A DNA stretch of 64,000 nucleotides, from positions 18,354-82,353 of the forward strand of contig CAAGMZ010000026.1 of assembly GCA_900771195.1 (NCBI GenBank), written 5' to 3'. A model generated the notes under the pieces. The model made no database searches. It worked only from the letters and a program-made list of their open reading frames with translations, and had not been told where the DNA came from. How positions within the stretch are numbered: the stretch's first letter is position 1; each line of letters starts with the position of its first letter. The translations under genes were made by a program, and so were the position numbers. This DNA is from Lachnospiraceae bacterium. Its GTDB lineage: Bacteria; Bacillota; Clostridia; Lachnospirales; Lachnospiraceae. Below, piece after piece: positions 42,273 through 50,644 of this stretch.

Positions 42273-44708
42273 TTAACCCATTGTTACCTCTACATTGTAA
42301 ATTTCTTTTCCTTCTTCGTAAGGTACAATGCATCCGTCTACTGCTTTGCCGTCGACCACCAGGGATTTGACGCCTTTTTGAACGCCGTCCGGATTCTTGA
42401 CGGAAATATTGTATGTTGCACCGCGGAACTTTCTTGTGACTGTGAAATCACCGAAATCGCCGGGAACACAGGGATTAACCTGAAGTCCCTTGTGAGTGGG
42501 CGCAACGCCGAGAATGAACTGTGATATATTCACAAATGTCCACGCTGCGGTACCTGTAAGCCAGCTGTTTTTGGCTTCGCCAAAGAATTTTGCATCAGCT
42601 CCCGCAACCATCTGTGAGTATACGTAGGGTTCGGTTCTGTGAATCTCGCTGAACTCTTCACAGTATGCAGGGCAGGTCTTTTTGTATATCTCAAAGGCTC
42701 TGTCACCGCGGCCTATAACGGTCTCGGCACATGAAACCCAGGGATTGTTATGACAAAATATACCGGCGTTCTCTTTGTATCCCGGCGGATATGATGAAAC
42801 CTCACCGAGCTCAAGGTGGTATTTGGTGTAGGCCGGCTGAAGTATCATTACACCGTATTTGGTATCGAGCTTTTCCTTTACAGAGTTGAGTGCCTTTTCG
42901 GCAACACCTTCCTTAACGCCGATTCCGGCAAGAACACAGAAGCCCTGAGGCTCGATAAATATCTGGCCTTCTTCACATTCCTTTGAGCCGACCTTGTGAC
43001 CGTAAGCGTCGTAAGCTCTTACGAACCAGTCACCGTCCCAGCCTGACGCGAGAACTGTGTTATACATCTTGTCAACCTCTTCACGCGCCCTTGCAGCTTC
43101 GGCAGCATCACCAAGAAGCTCGCACAGGTCAGCATATTCCTGACCGTATTTAACGAACATTCCGGCAATAAATACTGACTCGGCAACAGGACCCTCCGAA
43201 GGTCCGAAGGTCTGGAAGGATTCACCCGGATGCTCTGAAAAACAGTTGAGGTTCAGGCAGTCATTCCAGTCGGCACGTCCGATAAGCGGAAGGCCGTGGG
43301 GACCTTTGTGGTTAACCGTAAAATCAAATGAGCGCTTAAGATGTGTCATGAGAGGCTGGGATTTGGTATCATCGTTGTTAAAAGGAACCATTTCTTTAAG
43401 GATTGAAATATCGCCTGTTTCTTTAACATATGCATTTGTTCCGGCAATGAGCCACAACGGATCATCGTTGAAACCGCTTCCGATATCGGAATTCCCTTTT
43501 TTGGTAAGGGGCTGGTACTGATGGTAAGCGCTTCCGTCTTCAAACTGTGTGGAAGCTATATCTATGATTCTCTGTCTTGCTCTTTCCGGGATAAGATGAA
43601 CGAATCCAAGAAGGTCCTGACAGGAATCTCTGAAGCCCATTCCACGACCTATTCCGGATTCATAATATGAAGCGGAACGGCTCATGTTAAAGGTAACCAT
43701 GCACTGGTACTGATTCCAGATATTGACCATTCTGTTTACTTTGTCATTATCAGTGTTAACGGTATATTTGGAAAGGAGATCCGTCCAATAATCCTTAAGC
43801 TCTGCCATGGCTCTGTCAACGTCGTCATCTGTCTGGTATTTTGCAAGAAGCTCTTTGGCAGGTTTCTTGTTGACTACATTAGGTGCCTCCCATTTTTGGT
43901 CCTCAGGATTCTCTATATAGCCAAGTACGAATACGAAGGATTTGCTTTCGCCGGGAGCAAGCTTTACATTGAGCTGGTGACTTGCAATGGGGGACCACCC
44001 GCTTGCCACGGAATTGGTGCATGCTCCGTTCTTGACAGCGTCGGGAGAATCGGCACCGTTGTAAAGGCCAAGAAAGCTGTCCCTGATTGTATCAAAACCG
44101 TCTATAGGAGCGTTGACCGAATAAATTGCATAGTGATTACGACGCTCTCTGTATTCTGTCTTGTGGTAAATTGTTGAGCCGTCAATTTCAACTTCGCCGG
44201 TGCTTAAGTTACGCTGGAAGTTTCTTGAATCGTCATCGGCATTCCAAAGGCACCATTCAACATACGAAAAAACCTTGAAATCTTTAACATTATCAGAATT
44301 GTTGGTGAGGGTAAGCCTTGTCACCTCACAGTTGTCGTTCATCGGAACAAAGGAAAGAACTGATGCCGAGAGGCCGTTCTTGCTTCCGTTGAACTTGCTG
44401 TAGCCCATTCCGTGGCGACATTCGTATGAGTCGAGCTCAGTCTTGACAGGTTTCCATCCGGGATTCCAGACGGTATCGCCATCCTTAATGTAGAAGTATT
44501 TGCCGTTAATGTCATTGGGAACATCGTTATAACGGTAACGGGTGATACGCAAAAGCTTGGCATCCTTATAGAATGAGTAGCCGCCGCAGGTATTGGAAAT
44601 CAGAGAAAAAAACTCTTTGGAGCCAAGGTAGTTAATCCATGGCAGGGGAGTTTTGGGTGTTGTGATGACATATTCTCTGTTGTCATCATCGAAATAGCCG
44701 TACTTCAT
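42273..44708 (-). CDS. cbpA: Cellobiose phosphorylase, glycoside hydrolase family 94
   Basis: From ATG 44708, after AGGAGG, the protein has 811 residues, the usual length of clostridial cellobiose phosphorylases. It opens MKYGYFDDDNREYVITTPKT as expected. The catalytic-acid region GRADWNDCLNLN and the surrounding (alpha/alpha)6 barrel segments (YYESGIGRGMGFRDSCQD, SYPPGYKENAGIFCHNNPW) are intact. The cytoplasmic enzyme splits cellobiose with phosphate into glucose-1-phosphate and glucose, saving ATP. It is divergent from the YesL-LacI-transporter genes and has a LacI-type operator just downstream of its promoter, so it belongs to the same regulon. Confidence 0.96.
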   Translation of the reverse strand: MKYGYFDDDNREYVITTPKTPLPWINYLGSKEFFSLISNTCGGYSFYKDAKLLRITRYRYNDVPNDINGKYFYIKDGDTVWNPGWKPVKTELDSYECRHGMGYSKFNGSKNGLSASVLSFVPMNDNCEVTRLTLTNNSDNVKDFKVFSYVEWCLWNADDDSRNFQRNLSTGEVEIDGSTIYHKTEYRERRNHYAIYSVNAPIDGFDTIRDSFLGLYNGADSPDAVKNGACTNSVASGWSPIASHQLNVKLAPGESKSFVFVLGYIENPEDQKWEAPNVVNKKPAKELLAKYQTDDDVDRAMAELKDYWTDLLSKYTVNTDNDKVNRMVNIWNQYQCMVTFNMSRSASYYESGIGRGMGFRDSCQDLLGFVHLIPERARQRIIDIASTQFEDGSAYHQYQPLTKKGNSDIGSGFNDDPLWLIAGTNAYVKETGDISILKEMVPFNNDDTKSQPLMTHLKRSFDFTVNHKGPHGLPLIGRADWNDCLNLNCFSEHPGESFQTFGPSEGPVAESVFIAGMFVKYGQEYADLCELLGDAAEAARAREEVDKMYNTVLASGWDGDWFVRAYDAYGHKVGSKECEEGQIFIEPQGFCVLAGIGVKEGVAEKALNSVKEKLDTKYGVMILQPAYTKYHLELGEVSSYPPGYKENAGIFCHNNPWVSCAETVIGRGDRAFEIYKKTCPAYCEEFSEIHRTEPYVYSQMVAGADAKFFGEAKNSWLTGTAAWTFVNISQFILGVAPTHKGLQVNPCVPGDFGDFTVTRKFRGATYNISVKNPDGVQKGVKSLVVDGKAVDGCIVPYEEGKEIYNVEVTMG

Positions 44709-44753
44709 ACAAATTATCCTCCTGATTTGGGTTGAAATTACTGTGTCAAACAG

Positions 44754-44820
44754 CGAAATCGTTTTCGAGAACTTGCTTAACAATTAAGCACATTATAGCA
44801 AACAGCGTGTAAAATTACAA
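44754..44820 (-). promoter_or_regulatory. Promoter and LacI-type operator of cellobiose phosphorylase
   Basis: On the minus strand TTGTAA (44815-44820), 17 bases and TATAAT (44792-44797) form the promoter. The operator, CGAAAACGATTTCG on the minus strand, lies at 44754-44767 in the leader, about 25 bases past the -10 box, where a repressor would block transcription. Confidence 0.85.
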
Positions 44821-44881
44821 GATAAATAATAAAAACATCAAAAATATTTAGGCAAAATATAAAAAACACGCTCAAAATTTA

Positions 44882-44931
44882 TTGATTTTTAGTGCAAAGT
44901 GTTGTATTATTGAAATGCGAAAACGATTTAG
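44882..44931 (+). promoter_or_regulatory. Promoter and LacI-type operator of the yesL-lacI unit
   Basis: TTGATT (44882-44887), 17 bases, TATTAT (44905-44910), then the operator CGAAAACGATTTAG (44918-44931) at the transcription start. Confidence 0.8.
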
Positions 44932-44970
44932 TAGTATGAAATGTTGCAAAATGTACAAGGCGGGTGTCAT

Positions 44971-45699
44971 ATGAAGACTGAAAAAGACTGTACAGAGGAA
45001 GAACTTCAGAAAAAGCTTCAGGATGAAGAAAAGGAGAAGCAGGAGCAGAAAGAAAGGGACAGAAAGCAATACGGAAATGGATTTAATCATTTTATGTATA
45101 ATATGGGAACAATGATACTTCTCAATATTTATTTTCTGATATGCTCCATTCCGATAGTGACCTTTGGGGCTTCCCTTACTGCCGCAGCCAATGTGTGTTA
45201 CAGAATCCGCGAGGACGGGGATGTCCGCATCACAAAGACATTTTTTTCCCTGCTTGGAAAGAATATTTTGAACTCAACTCTTGTGTGGATTGTGTATGCA
45301 GGGTTTACATCGATGGCCGGCTTCCTTTTCTATAGAGGATTTAAGGTTACAGGAGGAAATGCGGGAATTGTAATGTGCGTCGTGGGAGCAATAGGAGTGA
45401 CGGTACTTACAATGTGTGCAACTTATGTGTTCCTTTTAATAGGAAGATATGATAACAATCCGCTGGAACACATAGCCAACGCATTCAGAATTGGATTCGG
45501 GCACCTTGGAACAACTCTTCTTATATGGATAATATGGGCGGTATGCATTGTGCTTTTCATGTCCTTTGACTGGATGCTGCAATATATGGGATGGATTTGG
45601 CTTTTATGCGGATTTGCGGTACTTATGTATGCCTCGGTCTGCCTGGAGCGTAAGGTTATTATGAATATAGAGAAGAATAAGAGCAATTGCGAAAAATAG
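44971..45699 (+). CDS. YesL/DUF624-family membrane protein
   Basis: From ATG 44971 the protein has 242 residues; an ATG ten codons upstream has no ribosome site. After a charged coiled-coil-like start it has about five to six helices, with the family motif FLICSIPIVTFGASLTA near residue 55-70. YesL-type proteins are regularly found next to extracellular-sugar-binding ABC transporters in Firmicutes; their function is unknown but linked to sugar uptake. It is followed by lacI after 49 bases and is preceded by a promoter with the regulon operator. Confidence 0.85.
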   Translation: MKTEKDCTEEELQKKLQDEEKEKQEQKERDRKQYGNGFNHFMYNMGTMILLNIYFLICSIPIVTFGASLTAAANVCYRIREDGDVRITKTFFSLLGKNILNSTLVWIVYAGFTSMAGFLFYRGFKVTGGNAGIVMCVVGAIGVTVLTMCATYVFLLIGRYDNNPLEHIANAFRIGFGHLGTTLLIWIIWAVCIVLFMSFDWMLQYMGWIWLLCGFAVLMYASVCLERKVIMNIEKNKSNCEK

Positions 45700-45748
45700 A
45701 GAGGAGAACGTCTTCTTTTTTATAAATGGAAGATGATGGAATGAAAAG

Positions 45749-46762
45749 ATGGTATCTATAAAAGACATAGCAAATAAATGCGGAGTATCGATTTCGACAG
45801 TGAGCAAGGCACTTAACGGGCATCGTGATGTGGGCGAGGGCACAAGAGAGCTTATCAGAAGGACTGCCAAGGAAATGGGGTATTCTCCGAATTCATCCGC
45901 GAGAATGTTAAAGACCAACAGAAGCCATAATATCGGTGTTCTTTTTGCCGATGAGGCACAGAGCGGACTTACACATGATCATTTTGCAAGGGTGCTGGAC
46001 AGCTTCAAGGTGTCGGCCGAGAACAAAGGGTATGACATAACATTTATCAGGACGCAGAAGGGGCACAGTCAGCAGATGACATATCTGGAGCATGCGCGGT
46101 TCAGAGGATTTGACGGTGTGGCAATCGCGTGTACCAACTTTGAGGACCCGCAGGTCAGAGAGCTTATGGCCAGCGATATTCCGATTGTAACCATCGACTA
46201 CACCTTCAACCGGACGATATCCATAATTTCCAACAATATAAAAGGAATGACGGACCTGACACAGTACGCAATAGACATGGGACATCAGAAAATCGCATAT
46301 ATATATGGTGAGCCATCCCTGGTTACCAGCAATCGAGTGTCTGCTTTCTATATTACTATGGAAAAAAACGGACTCAAGGTTCCGGACACATATACACGCG
46401 AGACACAGTACAGAAACATGGAGGGCGCAGCCAAACAGACAAGACAGCTGCTGGCACTCAAGAACCCGCCCACATGTATTTTTTACCCTGATGATTATGC
46501 CTGCATTGGCGGCATCAATACAATCAGGGATATGGGACTAAAGCTGGGGCATGATATTTCGGTTGCGGGTTATGACGGACTTACAATGACAAGGCAGATA
46601 GAACCGTCAATTACTACGATAGTACAGAACACAAGAAAAATCGGCGCATGTGCTGCGGAGAAGCTGATAAGCCTCATTGAGCATCCCAAGACGACGATTA
46701 TTGAACAGATTGTAATAGACGGAGAACTTTATCCCGGAAAGACTATCAAAAAACTGAATTGA
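45749..46762 (+). CDS. LacI-family transcriptional regulator of the cellobiose regulon
   Basis: The 337-residue protein begins with the LacI HTH (SIKDIANKCGVSISTVSKAL, recognition helix at about 16-25) and hinge, followed by a periplasmic-binding-type sensor domain (IGVLFADEAQSGLTHDHFA to the C-terminus). The surrounding 4.5 kb contains four copies of a 14-bp palindrome CGAAAACGATTTCG or its one-base-pair variant. This is the form of binding site used by LacI/CcpA-type proteins, so it is the likely regulator of cbpA, its own unit and the ABC transporter. The effector is inferred to be cellobiose or a derivative. Confidence 0.93.
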   Translation: MVSIKDIANKCGVSISTVSKALNGHRDVGEGTRELIRRTAKEMGYSPNSSARMLKTNRSHNIGVLFADEAQSGLTHDHFARVLDSFKVSAENKGYDITFIRTQKGHSQQMTYLEHARFRGFDGVAIACTNFEDPQVRELMASDIPIVTIDYTFNRTISIISNNIKGMTDLTQYAIDMGHQKIAYIYGEPSLVTSNRVSAFYITMEKNGLKVPDTYTRETQYRNMEGAAKQTRQLLALKNPPTCIFYPDDYACIGGINTIRDMGLKLGHDISVAGYDGLTMTRQIEPSITTIVQNTRKIGACAAEKLISLIEHPKTTIIEQIVIDGELYPGKTIKKLN

Positions 46763-46767
46763 TTTGG

Positions 46768-46781
46768 CGAAAACGATTTCG
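46768..46781. promoter_or_regulatory. LacI-type operator downstream of lacI
   Basis: Perfect copy CGAAAACGATTTCG five bases after the lacI stop and about 130 bases upstream of the transporter promoter. It may act with the operator at 46932-46945 by looping. Confidence 0.75.
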
Positions 46782-46895
46782 TTAAATAAATGTAAAAATT
46801 AACTATAAAACGGCTTATATTCATGTTATTAATATATTAAATGAGATATCTTTTATACAGCATATACAAAATTGACAAAAAAAGTAAAAAAGTTG

Positions 46896-46945
46896 TTGCA
46901 TTTATTGACAACTTGATGTATGATTAAATCACGAAAACGATTTAG
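46896..46945 (+). promoter_or_regulatory. Promoter and LacI-type operator of the sugar ABC transporter
   Basis: TTGCAT (46896-46901), 17 bases, TATGAT (46919-46924), then the operator CGAAAACGATTTAG (46932-46945) at the expected start site. The leader of about 85 bases ends in AAGGAGG. Confidence 0.85.
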
Positions 46946-47018
46946 TAATATTTCGTTCGTGGCAAAAAAGAGATTATTTTTTAGCCGTCGTCTTTGCGAT
47001 GGCGGAGAAGGAGGAACA

Positions 47019-48452
47019 ATGAGAAAATTTAAGAGATTTGCGGCTATCGGATTAGTAGCTGCAATGGCTGTTACTTCTCTCGCAGCATGCGGAACCAAGA
47101 GCAGTTCAGCAGGCGGAGATGAGAAGAAGACAGAGGCGTCAGGCACTGCAAGCGGTAACATAAGAGAGGAGATTGCTGCGAAGACATATGACGGAGAGGG
47201 CAAGACCCTTAACATCTATGTATGGAACGATGAGTTCATCAGCAGAGTAACAGATCACTTCCCCGGATATCAGAAGGTAGATGCTACAACAGGTAAGATT
47301 GGAAATGTTGATGTAGTATTCACAAAGGTTGATAATCAGGGTAACAAGTATCAGGATAACCTCGATGAAGTACTTCAGGCTAACGGAGCAGGCCAGGAGA
47401 ATGCATCGGCAGATGACAAGATTGATATCTTCCTTGTAGAGGCAGATTATGCCAGCAAGTACATAGACACTGATTACACAATGAGCGTCAAGGATCTCGG
47501 AATCACAGATGCAGATCTTTCGAAGCAGTATCAGTACACAAAGGATGCGGTAACGGATTCTAACGGAAACCTTAAGGGTGTTTCATGGCAGGGCTGCCCC
47601 GGCGTTCTTATTTACAGAAGAGACATCGCTAAGGAAGTTCTCGGAACAGACGATCCCGATGAGGTTCAGAAGTCAGTAGCTGACTGGGATAAATTCCTTG
47701 ACACAGCTAAGAAGATGGCTGAAAAAGGATACACAATGACATCATCAGCAAACGATGCATATCGTGTATTTTCTAACAACGTAACATCCAAGTGGGTAGA
47801 TGACAACGGCAACCTTAACCTTGATCCTAACATCAAGAAGTGGGTTGATATGTCAAAGGAAATGGTTGACGGTAAGATGACAGGTACACACGATCTCTGG
47901 TCAGATGACTGGGCTAAGGGATTCTTCAAAGAGGGTAAGGTATTCTGCTACTTTGGACCGGCATGGCTCATCGATTTCTCAATGCATTCAGATGAAGACG
48001 GCAGTGTTGGTAAAGACGGCGGCTGGGCTGCAGCTAAGGGACCTCAGGGCTTCTTCTGGGGCGGCACATGGATCTGCGCAGCTAACGGAACAGATAACAA
48101 GGAGCTTGTAAAAGACCTTATGCTCTGCCTTACAACAGATGATGAGACTATGAAGGATATTGTTAAGAAAGATAACGACTTCGTTAACAACTCAGTTGTA
48201 ATGGAAGAGATGGGCGCTGATACATCATACGGCGATGCAATTCTTGGCGGACAGAATGCAATTCCTATGTTCTGCGAAGGAATCAAGACCGTAAGCCTTG
48301 CTAACATTTCTAAGTATGACCAGGGCTGCAACGAGGAGTTCCAGAATGCAATGAAGGCTTACTTCGAGGGCAACTCAACATACGACGAAGCTTACAAGGC
48401 ATTCGAGGATGCTGTACATCAGAAGTACCCTGCAATCAAGATTGCTGACTAA
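47019..48452 (+). CDS. Carbohydrate ABC transporter substrate-binding lipoprotein
   Basis: From ATG 47019, after GAAGGAGG, the protein has 477 residues. A lipoprotein signal peptide ends at LAAC (Cys about 23) and is followed by a Ser/Gly-rich linker. The body is a family 1 extracellular sugar-binding protein (TLNIYVWNDEFISRV, with later WQGCPGVLIYRRDIAKE and FFWGGTWICAANGTDN). The upstream operator and divergent cellobiose phosphorylase indicate cellobiose or other beta-glucan oligosaccharides as ligand. Codon use is strongly biased, as in highly expressed genes. An attenuating terminator separates it from the permeases. Confidence 0.93.
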   Translation: MRKFKRFAAIGLVAAMAVTSLAACGTKSSSAGGDEKKTEASGTASGNIREEIAAKTYDGEGKTLNIYVWNDEFISRVTDHFPGYQKVDATTGKIGNVDVVFTKVDNQGNKYQDNLDEVLQANGAGQENASADDKIDIFLVEADYASKYIDTDYTMSVKDLGITDADLSKQYQYTKDAVTDSNGNLKGVSWQGCPGVLIYRRDIAKEVLGTDDPDEVQKSVADWDKFLDTAKKMAEKGYTMTSSANDAYRVFSNNVTSKWVDDNGNLNLDPNIKKWVDMSKEMVDGKMTGTHDLWSDDWAKGFFKEGKVFCYFGPAWLIDFSMHSDEDGSVGKDGGWAAAKGPQGFFWGGTWICAANGTDNKELVKDLMLCLTTDDETMKDIVKKDNDFVNNSVVMEEMGADTSYGDAILGGQNAIPMFCEGIKTVSLANISKYDQGCNEEFQNAMKAYFEGNSTYDEAYKAFEDAVHQKYPAIKIAD

Positions 48453-48483
48453 TTATAAAGTAATTTATTAACAAGTTGCTTAG

Positions 48484-48519
48484 TATGCCTGCTCTCCAGG
48501 AGGGGGGCAGGCATATTTT
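48484..48519 (+). terminator. Terminator/attenuator after the sugar-binding lipoprotein gene
   Basis: TATGCCTGC (48484-48492) pairs with GCAGGCATA (48507-48515), followed by TTTTA. It should reduce, not abolish, permease expression relative to the binding protein. Confidence 0.75.
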
Positions 48520-48556
48520 AACCTTAAATGTGAGATAAACGATTAGGAGTGATGAT

Positions 48557-49519
48557 ATGGCACAGAACAGTTCGGGTGCGGCTCCTGCAGTGAAGACGGG
48601 TAAAAGCAAGGTAGTACGCTATAATAAATGGGGTTACATTTTCCTTATACCATTTATCGTAGTATTTGTAGTGTTCAACCTGATTCCTCTGGTAAGCACG
48701 ATTTATAACAGTTTTTTTGAAAATTATATGGACGGTCTTGATCAAATAGGACCCACGTTTGTTGGACTTGAGAATTACAAGGCTTTGTTTGCGGACGGCA
48801 AAATTCTCAGATATGCCGGTAATACCGCAATTATGTGGATAATGGGATTTATACCGCAGATTATCGTGTCATTGCTTCTTGCACAGTGGTTCTCGGACCA
48901 GCGGCTCAGACTTAAAGGAAGTACATTCTTCAAGACAATCATTTATATGCCCAATCTTATAATGGCATCAGCGTTTTCAATGCTTTTCTTCGCACTGTTT
49001 TCGGATGGAGGACCCATCAACCTGATGCTCATGAAATTTGGATGGATTGACGAACCGTTCAAGTTTTTCTCAAACAAATGGGCTACGAGATGGCTGGTTG
49101 CCTTCATGAACTTCATGATGTGGTTTGGTAACACGACAATCCTTCTTATGGCAGGAATCATGGGAATTGATACTTCGCTGTATGAAGCTGCTGAGGTGGA
49201 CGGAGCAAGCTCATGGCAGAGATTTACCAAGATTACGCTTCCTCTTTTGAAACCTATTCTTGTATATGTGATGATTACCTCACTTATCGGTGGTCTTCAG
49301 ATGTTCGATGTTCCTCAGATTCTTACCAATGGAACCGGCGGACCGCTTATAGGCGGCGAAGCTACATCGATGACACTTATAATGTACCTTAATAAATATC
49401 TGTTCAGTAAGAACTATGGTATGGGCGGTGCCCTTTCGGTTATCCTGTTCTTTATTACGGGTGCATTGAGTCTGGTTGTATATAATGTGATGTACAGAAA
49501 GAAAGATAAGGAGGCATAG
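48557..49519 (+). CDS. Sugar ABC transporter permease, MalF type
   Basis: The 320-residue membrane protein has six helices and belongs to the binding-protein-dependent permease family. The EAA loop that contacts the ATPase is EAAEVDGASSWQRFTKITLPLLKP-like, seen as YEAAEVDGASSWQRF near residue 212. The N-terminus is Ser/Ala-rich and cytoplasmic. It is the first of two permeases; the second follows after two bases. No ATPase gene is present, so a shared MsiK/UgpC-type ATPase encoded elsewhere is expected. Confidence 0.93.
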   Translation: MAQNSSGAAPAVKTGKSKVVRYNKWGYIFLIPFIVVFVVFNLIPLVSTIYNSFFENYMDGLDQIGPTFVGLENYKALFADGKILRYAGNTAIMWIMGFIPQIIVSLLLAQWFSDQRLRLKGSTFFKTIIYMPNLIMASAFSMLFFALFSDGGPINLMLMKFGWIDEPFKFFSNKWATRWLVAFMNFMMWFGNTTILLMAGIMGIDTSLYEAAEVDGASSWQRFTKITLPLLKPILVYVMITSLIGGLQMFDVPQILTNGTGGPLIGGEATSMTLIMYLNKYLFSKNYGMGGALSVILFFITGALSLVVYNVMYRKKDKEA

Positions 49520-49521
49520 AT

Positions 49522-50385
49522 ATGGAACAGAATAACGGAAAAATCAAACATAGTGCTTCCACACATACAAGACGTGTTATAGCCTATATCGTACTTGGAT
49601 TCCTGACTGTGATGTGCCTCTTCTGGTTTTACATTCTGCTGATTTATTCAACAAGAAGCAACAGCCAGATAGCAAGCGGTATATCATTCCTGCCAAGCAC
49701 GCATTTTCTGGATAATTTTAACAATCTGGTACACAGCTCGCAGCCCATATTTAAGGGACTCAGAAACAGCCTTATCATTGCTGCGGCTTCAGCAGTGCTT
49801 TGTACATACTTTTCTACATTGACGGCTTATGCCATCCATGTATACGACTTTAAGCTTAAGAAGTTTATATTTACCTTCATATTGATGATAATGATGGTTC
49901 CCACGCAGGTCACGGTCCTTGGTTTCATTAAGCTGATGAACAAAATGAACTTAATTAATACCTTTATTCCGCTGATTGTGCCTACGATTGCATCGCCTGT
50001 AACCTTCTATTACATGAAGCAGTATATGGACAGCACGCTTCCGACAGCGCTTATCGAGGCTGCCAGGATTGACGGTTCAGGTGAAATCAGAACCTTCAAC
50101 ACAATAGCACTTCCGCTTATGAAGCCGGCTATTGCCGTACAGGCAATCTTCTCCTTTGTAAGCAGCTGGAACAATTACTTCGTTCCTACGTTTGTTTTAA
50201 AGAAAGAAAAATTAAAAACAGTACCTATCCTTATTGCACAGCTTCGTGCTTCTGATTACAGTAAGTTTGATATGGGTCAGGTTTATATGATGGTTGCGCT
50301 ATCCATTTTCCCTGTGGTTATCGTATACCTAATCCTCTCCAAGCATATTGTGTCAGGTGTGGCACTCGGCTCTGTGAAAGGGTAA
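49522..50385 (+). CDS. Sugar ABC transporter permease, MalG type
   Basis: The 287-residue membrane protein has six helices and the EAA loop IEAARIDGSGEIRTFNTIALP near residue 177-197. It is the second permease of the importer and ends with a typical VSGVALGSVKG tail. AAGGAGG lies at the end of the first permease gene. A strong terminator follows, closing the regulon. Confidence 0.93.
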   Translation: MEQNNGKIKHSASTHTRRVIAYIVLGFLTVMCLFWFYILLIYSTRSNSQIASGISFLPSTHFLDNFNNLVHSSQPIFKGLRNSLIIAAASAVLCTYFSTLTAYAIHVYDFKLKKFIFTFILMIMMVPTQVTVLGFIKLMNKMNLINTFIPLIVPTIASPVTFYYMKQYMDSTLPTALIEAARIDGSGEIRTFNTIALPLMKPAIAVQAIFSFVSSWNNYFVPTFVLKKEKLKTVPILIAQLRASDYSKFDMGQVYMMVALSIFPVVIVYLILSKHIVSGVALGSVKG

Positions 50386-50393
50386 GACGCAAA

Positions 50394-50433
50394 AAATGCC
50401 GGGGTCAGAATACCTTTTGACCCCGGCATTTCT
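50394..50433 (+). terminator. Terminator of the sugar ABC transporter operon
   Basis: A perfect 14-bp stem AAATGCCGGGGTCA (50394-50407)/TGACCCCGGCATTT (50418-50431), overlapping a T tract. Confidence 0.9.
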
Positions 50434-50459
50434 ATTATGCAGATACCGTATTTTTGACG

Positions 50460-50627
50460 CTACTGTTTTACAAGCTCTTTGAATTCTTCGTTCGAGTATA
50501 TCATATAAACATCATTTTTTCAAGAGTTCATAATATTTTCCGCAAAATCCCCTGACATCAATGAGTACATATTTTTTTCGTATAGCCATTTTGCCATAAA
50601 TATGTTATACTCAATAGCATAATCACG
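50460..50627 (-). pseudogene. Decayed small gene or gene fragment with in-frame TGA
   Basis: On the minus strand a 55-codon frame reads as a protein-like sequence: DYAIEYNIFMAKWLYEKN, then MYSLMSGDFAENIMNS, an in-frame TGA (50520-50522), then KNDVYMIYSNEEFKELVKQ and TAG. The two halves have compatible composition, and TGG to TGA would be a one-base change. It overlaps the gdpP promoter region and lacks a ribosome site. It is probably the tail of a lost gene. The family was not recognised. Confidence 0.45.
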
Positions 50628-50644
50628 TTAGGAGATATTGTGAC

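Noticed and set aside
50520..50522. Selenocysteine codon in the minus-strand remnant
   Set aside because: No SECIS-like hairpin was seen, the frame lacks a ribosome site and the flanks look like a decayed gene.
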